Made by a program: the position numbers and the translations under genes
Shown: one piece after another, positions 34,024 through 41,206 of the stretch
Layout of the letters: the number at the start of each line of letters is the position of its first letter
How positions within the stretch are numbered: position 1 is the stretch's first letter
The notes under the pieces: model-generated
Seen by the model: only the letters and a program-made list of their open reading frames with translations
Told to the model about the DNA's origin: nothing
Database searches by the model: none
NCBI GenBank assembly: GCA_022848805.1
Contig: JAJISI010000002.1
Span: forward strand, 1-51,533
Length of the DNA: 51,533 bases
Source of the DNA: Thermoplasmatota archaeon
Lineage (GTDB): Archaea; Thermoplasmatota; Thermoplasmata; UBA10834
Direction of reading: 5' to 3'

Positions 34024-34850
34024 CACTGCTCACCCCCGATCTCGATGGTCTTGTAGAGCGGTGTGAACCCCTCCGGATGCTCCATCGCGATCATGCTGTT
34101 CTGTCTGAGTAGGACGATGTGCCTGAGGACCCTGTCCGTGGGCACCTCCATGACCATGCCCAGCTGTTTCACCGACATGGGTCTTATCCGTGCCAGCTCG
34201 AGTATAAGTGCCCTCTCGAACTCCTCCTCCGTGGCGACATCTATGATGCCGGTGAGTTTCTCAGGATCGACCGTGTCACCGTACGCATTCCCCTTGCTCA
34301 GGAGGTTGAACTCCTTCCCGACCAGGGCCTTCAGTCTGAATGTTTCGGAGGCGTCGTCAGCGGCTGCGACCTTCGCCTTCACCATATCATCCGTATGTAC
34401 CTTGCTCGGCCCCAGCTTCTGGATCTCTTCGGTGAATTCCGTCACGACCTTGGAGAACTTCTCTCCCTCGGACGCCGAGACCCATTCGAGCCTCAGCCGG
34501 CCCTCCTCGATCCCCGCTTCTCTGAGCAGCCTCTTCATCAGATTCACGCGCTTCTCCGTGTGGTAATTGCCCGTCATGTAGTGACAGTCGTTCAGGTGGC
34601 ATCCTCCAACGAGGATGCCGTCGGCACCGGCCTCGAGGACGTCGAGTACGATGTGCGGGCTCACCCTCGTGGAGCACATCACCCTGACGAGGCGGATGTT
34701 CGTCGGGTACTGGAACCTGCTGACGCCGCATAGATCGGCGCCTGCGTACGAGCACCAGTTGCACAGGAAGCCGACGATCTTCGGCTCCCATTCCTTGTCG
34801 GCCTCGGCCTCCTTCTTGCCGTGATGAGCGGTGTGATGCTTCTCCGTCAT
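34023..34850 (-). CDS. MvhD fused to a winged-helix-like domain (unit C)
   Basis: 275 residues from ATG 34850; the frame opens 13 codons earlier inside the previous gene. Residues ~20-150 are MvhD ([47 protein letters not shown]). Residues ~175-275 match the separate protein at 30141-30524, including LVGKEFNLLSKGNAYGDTV, EEEFERALILELARI and the helix-turn-helix-like SVKQLGMVMEVPTDRVLRHI. A His-rich start (TEKHHTAHHG) may bind metal. It follows the split HdrA pair of unit C and overlaps the next HdrA start by one base. The fusion shows that the second domain works with MvhD. Confidence 0.88.
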   Translation of the reverse strand: MTEKHHTAHHGKKEAEADKEWEPKIVGFLCNWCSYAGADLCGVSRFQYPTNIRLVRVMCSTRVSPHIVLDVLEAGADGILVGGCHLNDCHYMTGNYHTEKRVNLMKRLLREAGIEEGRLRLEWVSASEGEKFSKVVTEFTEEIQKLGPSKVHTDDMVKAKVAAADDASETFRLKALVGKEFNLLSKGNAYGDTVDPEKLTGIIDVATEEEFERALILELARIRPMSVKQLGMVMEVPTDRVLRHIVLLRQNSMIAMEHPEGFTPLYKTIEIGGEQ

Positions 34851-34854
34851 GTCC

Positions 34855-36732
34855 TCACACCTCCTCCAAGGCCGCTTTGGCCTCCGCAAGCAGCTGCTGA
34901 TCCGTGTAGTGTGTCATGGTGATGGCATTCTCTGGGCAGGTGGCGCCGCAGCAACCACAGCCCTTGCACGCTGCGGCAATCACCTCGGTGACGCCCTCCT
35001 CGTTCTTCCTCAGGGCGCTGTACGGGCACGCTTCGACGCATGTCCCGCAGCCGCTGCATTTCGCCTCGTCGATTCTTGAAGTGAGCGCCTCGGCCTGGAC
35101 GAACCCGTTCGCAAGAGGTATCACTGCCCTCGAAGCAGCAGCAGCAGCTTGAGAGACGGCCTCCGTGATGTCGGCCGGTCCTCTGCAAGCCCCGCAGACG
35201 TACACTCCATCGGTCGCGAAGTCCACCGGTCTCAGTTTGACATGCGCCTCTTGGAAGAAGCCGTCTTGTCCGAGCGGGACCTTGAGCAGCTGCGATAGCG
35301 TGGCAGCGTCTGGCTGGGCCACGAGCGGAGTCGAGAGTATGACCAAGTCAACGGGCATCGTCCTCTCCATCTTCAGCGTCTCGTGGAAGTATCCGACTTC
35401 GAGCTTCCCGTCCTTGACGGATACCTTCGGAAGGTTGTCCGGCAGGTATCTGATGAACTTGACTCTCTTCTCCCTGGCTTTGTTGAACTCGAGCTCGTGT
35501 TCGACGCCGTACGCCATGACGTCCCTGTTGAACACCGTGACCTCGACACCACTGGACGGAGCAGCTGCCTCCTCACCGCCCTCATCCTCGTCACGCCGGC
35601 CTCTGCCCCGCCTTCTGCGCCTTCTTTCAGACCCCTCTTCCTCAGCCTTCTTCTCGGCGGTGGGTTCTTCCACGACCTCTCCCGTCTCTGCTGCCTTCTC
35701 CTCGGTCACGCCGAGCATGTTATCGCGGTTCTCGGCAATGTTCATCGCGCTCTTGATCGCGACGTTGCAGCAGATTCTGGAGCAGTACGAGACCGTCTGT
35801 CCTCTCGCACCAACGCACTGTATGAAAGCGACGCTTTTCAGCTTGGGCAGCTCCTTCTTGTTGCAGAGTTCCTCGAACTCTGTGGATGTTATGACGTTCG
35901 GGTGTTCCTTGTATCCGAACAGCCCCTCAGGTACCAGCGGCACCGCACCCGTGGCCACGATGATGGTGCCCACCTTGACTTCCTTCGCCTCAGCCCCATC
36001 CCCTCCTATGGAGACATCATAGTTGCCTATGAACCCCTCCACCGATGCGACGTGCGAGTTGAGGTGCTGGGTGATGTTCTTGTGTGCGTTCACCTTGTCG
36101 ATGAGAGGCTTGATCGTCTCGTTGGCGCTCTTGGTGGTCATCATGAGGCCGTGCAGGTTTTTCACGAACCCTCCGAGCTCCTGGTCCTTCTCGACGAGGT
36201 GCACCGGGAATTTCATGTTGGCGAGCGACAGCGCTGCCGTCATCCCGGACACGCCGCCTCCGACGACGAGCGCGGTGGGCGTGACATCGACCTTCGTCTC
36301 CTCCTGGGGTTCGAGGAACCGGGCTCTCGCAATACCCATCCTGACCAGGTCCTTCGCCTTCTGGGTCGCCTTCTCCTTCTCCTTCATGTGGACCCACGAG
36401 CAGTGCTCACGGATGTTGACAAAAGTGAACATGTACTTGTTCACGCCAGCAGCCTCGCATGTCCGCTGGAAGAGAGGTGCGTGTGTCCTGGGCGTGCAGC
36501 TCGACACGACGACTCTGTCGAGGTTGTGCTCCTTGATGCTGTCCTTGATGTTGTTGAGGCCGTCCTCGGCACATGTGTAGAGGTTGTCCGTCGCGTAGGC
36601 AACGTCCGGGAGGGTTGACGCATACTCGGTCACGGCCTTCACATCGACAAAGCCGCCTATGTTGGATCCACAGTGGCAGATGAATACTCCAATCCGTGGC
36701 TTCTCCTTCTCGGTGCTTGTGTTCTCGGGCAT
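34855..36732 (-). CDS. hdrA: HdrA 'module 2' protein with Arg/Glu-rich insert (unit C)
   Basis: 625 residues matching only the second half of the double HdrAs: N-terminal domain KPRIGVFICHCGSNIGGFVD, NLYTCAEDG, VVVSSCTPRTHAPLFQRTC, FAD motif VVGGGVSGMTAALSLANM, IQCVGARGQTVSYCSRICC, and C-terminal clusters CSGCGTCVEACPYSA and CKGCGCCGATCPENA. It lacks the inner ferredoxin insert of canonical HdrA. Residues ~340-396 are an insert of charged low-complexity sequence (run of six Arg, then GRGRRDEDEGG), inside the FAD domain after the ICCNVAIKSA helix. It is preceded 6 nt upstream by the module-1/GltD gene, so the pair equals one double HdrA in two pieces. Confidence 0.92.
   Translation of the reverse strand: MPENTSTEKEKPRIGVFICHCGSNIGGFVDVKAVTEYASTLPDVAYATDNLYTCAEDGLNNIKDSIKEHNLDRVVVSSCTPRTHAPLFQRTCEAAGVNKYMFTFVNIREHCSWVHMKEKEKATQKAKDLVRMGIARARFLEPQEETKVDVTPTALVVGGGVSGMTAALSLANMKFPVHLVEKDQELGGFVKNLHGLMMTTKSANETIKPLIDKVNAHKNITQHLNSHVASVEGFIGNYDVSIGGDGAEAKEVKVGTIIVATGAVPLVPEGLFGYKEHPNVITSTEFEELCNKKELPKLKSVAFIQCVGARGQTVSYCSRICCNVAIKSAMNIAENRDNMLGVTEEKAAETGEVVEEPTAEKKAEEEGSERRRRRRGRGRRDEDEGGEEAAAPSSGVEVTVFNRDVMAYGVEHELEFNKAREKRVKFIRYLPDNLPKVSVKDGKLEVGYFHETLKMERTMPVDLVILSTPLVAQPDAATLSQLLKVPLGQDGFFQEAHVKLRPVDFATDGVYVCGACRGPADITEAVSQAAAAASRAVIPLANGFVQAEALTSRIDEAKCSGCGTCVEACPYSALRKNEEGVTEVIAAACKGCGCCGATCPENAITMTHYTDQQLLAEAKAALEEV
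35545..35715 (-). repeat. Low-complexity charged insert within hdrA
   Basis: Codes for ~57 residues rich in Glu, Ala and Arg (EEKAAETGEVVEEPTAEKKA, then SERRRRRRGRGRRDEDEGG). It interrupts an otherwise conserved HdrA FAD domain, and no counterpart is seen in the other four HdrA genes here. Frame is kept. Likely a disordered surface loop. Confidence 0.8.
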
Positions 36733-36738
36733 GTCTGT

Positions 36739-39444
36739 TCACTCCCCTCCTGAATTGGCGAGGATCTCCGCTGCCTTGGCAGCCGCGCTCGATCCCTGGG
36801 CAACGGATTCCGGGATGTCGGCCGGTCCTGCGCAATATCCCGCGAGGTAGATTCCGGGCAGGCCACTCTTGCCGAAGCCCAGGATGCTATCGGGAGACTC
36901 GAAGAAGCCGAATTCCGTGAGCTTCAGCCCGAGCTTCTTCGCCAGTTCGACAGTGTCCTCCCTGGGGACGAGCGTCGTCGCGAGCACGACCGCGTCGAAC
37001 TCCTCTGATTGCTGCTTCCCCCCCACGTCGAAGACGACCACTGGATTGTTGGTCTCCGCGTTCTCCTGTACGGTTGCATCCGAGTTGATGTAGCTGACTC
37101 CGTAATCGCTCTTAGCCCTTTCAACGTACTCGTTGAACCCTTTCGCGCAGGCCCTCATGTCCTTGTAGAATATCGTGGAGTTGATGTCTTCGTAGTGTTC
37201 CCTGGCGAGCATAGCCTCTTTCGTGGCATGCATGCAGCACACTGAACAGCAATAGGGATGTCCCACCTGCGGGTTTCTCGATCCGACGCACTGGATGAAC
37301 GCCAGTTTCTTCGGATGCTCCCCATCGGATCGCCTCACGATGTGTCCTCCAGTGGGTCCTGAGGCGTTGATCATACGTTCATATTCCATCGCCGTGTAGA
37401 CGTTTGGGTACTTCTTGTAGCCGTACTCTGAGGCAGATGTCGGGTCCCACATATCGAAGCCAGTGGCGACTATGACCGCCGCCGGATTCAGCGTTACGAC
37501 CTGATCCTTCATGTTGTAGTCGATGGCGTCGGGGCCGCACGCAGTGGCGCACGCCTCGCACTGGGAGCACGGTCCGCAGTTCACGCATCGAGCCGCCTCC
37601 TTGAGCGCCTCCTCCTTGGTGAACACCTTCTCGACCTCCTCGAAAGAGGTCTTGCGCTTATCATCCGGAATGTGTTGCCTGAGGACACGCTCGCTCTTCG
37701 AGATATCTCCATCCATTCTCGCCTTGATGTCTTCGAGCGTGATCACATGCTCATTCTTCTCCTCTGGTTCCGGCTCGATGCTCTCACCGTTCAACGACTT
37801 CTCGATGTATCGAGCGGCTTTATTGCCCGCCGCGAACGCCTCGACAGCCGACGCGGGTCCTGAAACGGCATCTCCGCCTGCGAAGACGCCTGGGATGTTG
37901 GTGCTTAGGTTGCCGGGGTTGACCTCCAGGGTCTTCCACTTCGTGACCGCAAGGTCCTTCGAGCCAAGAGCGTCCAGGTCCGGCGCCTGGCTCACTGCTG
38001 GGATGACCGTGTCGACTTCGACGGTGAATTCCGACCCATCGACAGGCACTGGACGCGGACGGCCTGACTGGTCCGGCTCGCCGAGTTTCATCCTTATGCA
38101 CTCGATGGCCGTAATCTTGCCGTCCTTGCCCTGGATCTTGACCGGTGATGCCAAGAACTCGAACTTGACTCCTTCCTCTTCCGCTCCTTTGATCTCAGCT
38201 GCGATCGCGGGCATCTCGTCCTTCGTCCGGCGGTATATCACAGTCACATCGGAGCCCATGCGCAAGGCCGTTCTCGCGGCGTCCATCGCGGCGTTTCCCC
38301 CGCCTATGACTGCCACCTTCTTGCCGATCTTGACCGTCTCCTTGTCTGCGACCCTGTGAAGGAAGTCCACGCCATGGACAACCCCTTCCAGGTCCTCGCC
38401 CGGGACGCCCAGCTTGAGGCTCTTATGAGCCCCTATGGCCAGGAAGACGGCATCGTACTCTTTCTTCAGGTCCTCGAGCGCCAGATCCTTGCCGACGGTC
38501 TTGCCGTACTCGATCTCGATCCCGTGTGCCAACAGATGGTCCACCTCGGCGGTCAGCACATCCTTGGGAAGACGGTAGTCGGGGATGCCCCACCAGAGCA
38601 TCCCGCCGGGTTTCGATGTGGCCTCGAACATCTTAACCTTGAATCCTTTGAGCGCCAGACGGTAGGCTGCTGCCAGGCCGGCCGGGCCAGCTCCCACAAC
38701 CGCAACCTTCTCCTTCCGCTCCTCCTCGATTGGGGTCGGCACGTCCTCGCCCTGCTCGCGGACGTAGTCCCCGACGAAAGCCTTCAATCCCGCGATGGCT
38801 ACCGGTTCGTCGACGTCCGTTCTGTTGCAGCCCTCCTCGCAGGGGTGGTGGCATATGCGTCCACACACGGAGGGGAGCGGGATGGTCCTTCGTATCAGGT
38901 CCACCGCTTCCTTGAACTTCTCGGCTCGTATGAGTGCGACGTATCCCTGCGCGCTCAGGCCAGCCGGGCATTTGTCGGAACACGGCGCCACTCCTGCCCT
39001 GTCGATCGTTGCAGCTCTTGGCACTGATTGAAGGAACGGCACGTAGATCGCCGGCCTCTCCCTCATGCCCATATCGAATTCGTTCGGAAGGCTTACCGGG
39101 CACACCTTGAAACAGTCGCCACAGCCATTGCACTTCTCCTCGTCGACGAACCTGGCCTTCTTGAGCACATCAACCTTGAAATCACCGGCTTTCCCAGAGA
39201 TGTCCTTCACCTCTGAGTATGTCATCACATTGATACTGGGATGCGCGTAGCAGTCGGCCATCTTCGGCGCCAGGATGCAGATCGAGCAATCGTTCGTCGG
39301 GAAAGTCTTGTCCAACTGTGCCATTCTTCCGCCTATGCTGGGCAGTTTCTCGACAAGATCGACCTCGATCCCCCTCTCGGCTAGGTCCAAAGCAGCCTGT
39401 ATTCCGGCAATTCCGCCTCCGATTACCATTACGGATTTCGTCAA
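36739..39444 (-). CDS. HdrA 'module 1' protein with an inserted GltD/NADPH-oxidoreductase-like module (unit C)
   Basis: 901 residues from TTG 39444, 7 nt after a G-run. Residues 1-~150 are HdrA module 1: VIGGGIAGIQAALDLAERG, FPTNDCSICILAPKM and first cluster CNGCGDCFKVCP. At ~150, just where the second ferredoxin motif should follow, a complete GltD-like unit is inserted (~150-610): cysteines PCSDKCPAGL, SVCGRICHHPCEEGC; FAD motif VVGAGPAGLAAAYRLALKG; KPGGMLWWGIPDYRLP; NAD(P)H motif VIGGGNAAMDAARTA with VIYRRTKDEMPA; and VFAGGDAVSGPASAVEA. HdrA then resumes with CVNCGPCSQCEACATAC and [16 protein letters not shown] to the end. It probably links NAD(P)H to the Hdr electron pathway. No N-terminal CHCG domain; that is in the next gene. 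Confidence 0.9.
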   Translation of the reverse strand: MTKSVMVIGGGIAGIQAALDLAERGIEVDLVEKLPSIGGRMAQLDKTFPTNDCSICILAPKMADCYAHPSINVMTYSEVKDISGKAGDFKVDVLKKARFVDEEKCNGCGDCFKVCPVSLPNEFDMGMRERPAIYVPFLQSVPRAATIDRAGVAPCSDKCPAGLSAQGYVALIRAEKFKEAVDLIRRTIPLPSVCGRICHHPCEEGCNRTDVDEPVAIAGLKAFVGDYVREQGEDVPTPIEEERKEKVAVVGAGPAGLAAAYRLALKGFKVKMFEATSKPGGMLWWGIPDYRLPKDVLTAEVDHLLAHGIEIEYGKTVGKDLALEDLKKEYDAVFLAIGAHKSLKLGVPGEDLEGVVHGVDFLHRVADKETVKIGKKVAVIGGGNAAMDAARTALRMGSDVTVIYRRTKDEMPAIAAEIKGAEEEGVKFEFLASPVKIQGKDGKITAIECIRMKLGEPDQSGRPRPVPVDGSEFTVEVDTVIPAVSQAPDLDALGSKDLAVTKWKTLEVNPGNLSTNIPGVFAGGDAVSGPASAVEAFAAGNKAARYIEKSLNGESIEPEPEEKNEHVITLEDIKARMDGDISKSERVLRQHIPDDKRKTSFEEVEKVFTKEEALKEAARCVNCGPCSQCEACATACGPDAIDYNMKDQVVTLNPAAVIVATGFDMWDPTSASEYGYKKYPNVYTAMEYERMINASGPTGGHIVRRSDGEHPKKLAFIQCVGSRNPQVGHPYCCSVCCMHATKEAMLAREHYEDINSTIFYKDMRACAKGFNEYVERAKSDYGVSYINSDATVQENAETNNPVVVFDVGGKQQSEEFDAVVLATTLVPREDTVELAKKLGLKLTEFGFFESPDSILGFGKSGLPGIYLAGYCAGPADIPESVAQGSSAAAKAAEILANSGGE

Positions 39445-39448
39445 TCAA

Positions 39449-39604
39449 AAACCCCCTTCAAGTCGCATGTTCATCACCGCGTTGCATTGTATGTACTACA
39501 GTACAATGAACCCCTCTTGCCACTGCGGTATCGAATCCCCTCTCTTATGTGTTTCGTTGGGATATTGACGAATCTTGTGCGATTCACGCCTCCCGTACGA
39601 ACCA
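39449..39604 (-). promoter_or_regulatory. Promoter region of the second Hdr/Mvh transcription unit, with palindromic operator-like site
   Basis: The only sizeable gap in the Hdr/Mvh cluster (156 nt). On the minus strand TATA-like stretches are TCAATATC (~39561-39568) and ACACATAAG (~39544-39552). Downstream of both lies a 14-bp palindrome TGTACT-AC-AGTACA (39492-39505) nested in CATTGTA-N10-TACAATG (39485-39508). A G-run at 39454-39459 is the likely ribosome-binding site for the TTG start. The site lies where a repressor would block transcription of units C and D, including the hydrogenase. Confidence 0.55.
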
Positions 39605-41206
39605 TCATTCCAACGCCTCCGCAATCGCAACACTCAGGTCCTTGATCTTAATGTCCACCTGCTCCTTCGGGACTCCCTCGAGTTTGTTGTCTCGTGTGCA
39701 AGCCAGATGGATCAGGCATTTGTAGCAGCCCGTGACCAAACAATCCGCCCCCGTCTTCTTCGCTTCCTTCAGCCTCTCCACCTGTATCTTTCTCGCGGTC
39801 TCGTCGCAGGTCGTCCACGCGCTCACGCCGCAGCAGAGCGCCTTGTCCCTGGTGTTCTCCATCTCGATTATCTCCGTACCCTCTGAGGCTTCGAGTGCGG
39901 CCCTCGGCGGGTCGTATATGTCGAGGTGCCGGCCAAGCCTGCATGAGTCCTGGAAGGTCAGCTTCCTGGCGCTTGGCTTGAGCTTCAACTTCCCCTCCTT
40001 CACCAGGTCGTCCACGAGCTCTGAGACATGCGTCAGCTCGAACTCGAAATCTCCCATGAAGTCCTGGTAGTCCATGTCGAAGGTCCTCATGCACTCGGGG
40101 CACGAGAACACAACCTTCTTCGCGCCAGAGGCCTTGATCAGGTCGACATTCTTCTTCATCAGCTTCTGGAGGCCCGCCTCGTCCCCCGTCCAGTTGAGGT
40201 CGTGCCCGCAGCAGACCTCGTCGTTGCTCACCACCGGGACAATTCCTGCCTTGTTCATTATCTTCACGACCGCCTGGGGTATACCTGACAGGTTGAGTTC
40301 CCTGTCGTTGAACAGCGCGTCGAAGTATGAGACGCAGCCCGTGAAGTAGAACACCTCGCCCTTCTCTGCGACCTTCAGCTCCTGTGTCAGCCACCCGAGC
40401 CTGTCCTGTTTGAAGTCGCCGTATGCTTGGACCCGCATGAGCCCCTGTATGATCCCACCCTGACTGCACGTCGGTGTGCTGTCCATCTTGACGGCCTCGG
40501 CCCGAAGACCCCTGATGAACCCAGAGTAGTCGACCTCGTACGGACACATGGAGTTGCACTGCTCGCATGTGATGCAGGTCCATATGTCCCCGCCCGTCGT
40601 GATCGCCTCCGTCTGCCCCTCCGTCGCCTTGAGGACTATCGTTCTCGGAGCGAAGTCCGGGTCATGCTTCGCGACAGGACACACGGTCGTGCACTTGCCG
40701 CATTCGACGCAGTCGAAGGCGCCGGTGTCCTCGATGAGTTGATCGACCTTCCGTTTCAAGCTGGCCGGATCGATGCTACCAGCTTTGGGCTGCTTCGGGA
40801 TGGGGTTGGGTCCGAGCTTCCTTATCTGCTCGGTAAACTCCTTCATCGTTGCGGCGAACTTCTGGCCTTCGGACGCGGATATCCACTCGAGGCGCATCCT
40901 GTCCCTGCCTATTCCGACGATGTCGAGCAGCTCCTGGGTCGTCTTCATCCGCTTCTCCGCTTCGACGTTGCCCGATATGTAGTGGCAGTCACCGATATGG
41001 CAGCCTGCGACCAGGACGCCGTCGGCTCCCAGCTCGAGCGCTTTGAGTATGAAGTACGGTTCCACCCGGCCGGAGCACATGACGCGTATGATGCGCGCGT
41101 TGGGCGGGTACTGCATCCTGCTGACGCCCGCGAGGTCAGCACCTGCGTACGAGCACCAGTTGCAGCAGAAGGCGACGATGTTCGGCTCGAACTCGTCCCC
41201 GCTCAT
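39605..41206 (-). CDS. MvhD fused to HdrD-like (HdrC-HdrB type) iron-sulfur protein (unit B)
   Basis: 533 residues. Residues ~5-140 are MvhD ([46 protein letters not shown]). Then come two [4Fe-4S] motifs of HdrC type ([31 protein letters not shown]) and two CCG domains of HdrB type: [19 protein letters not shown] and CPECMRTF; then [20 protein letters not shown] and GCYKCLIHL. Both CCG motifs look intact, so it could bind the non-cubane [4Fe-4S] clusters used for disulfide reduction. It overlaps the upstream double HdrA by 4 nt. It resembles HdrD rather than HdrB because the HdrC part is fused in front. The substrate is unknown. Confidence 0.91.
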   Translation of the reverse strand: MSGDEFEPNIVAFCCNWCSYAGADLAGVSRMQYPPNARIIRVMCSGRVEPYFILKALELGADGVLVAGCHIGDCHYISGNVEAEKRMKTTQELLDIVGIGRDRMRLEWISASEGQKFAATMKEFTEQIRKLGPNPIPKQPKAGSIDPASLKRKVDQLIEDTGAFDCVECGKCTTVCPVAKHDPDFAPRTIVLKATEGQTEAITTGGDIWTCITCEQCNSMCPYEVDYSGFIRGLRAEAVKMDSTPTCSQGGIIQGLMRVQAYGDFKQDRLGWLTQELKVAEKGEVFYFTGCVSYFDALFNDRELNLSGIPQAVVKIMNKAGIVPVVSNDEVCCGHDLNWTGDEAGLQKLMKKNVDLIKASGAKKVVFSCPECMRTFDMDYQDFMGDFEFELTHVSELVDDLVKEGKLKLKPSARKLTFQDSCRLGRHLDIYDPPRAALEASEGTEIIEMENTRDKALCCGVSAWTTCDETARKIQVERLKEAKKTGADCLVTGCYKCLIHLACTRDNKLEGVPKEQVDIKIKDLSVAIAEALE

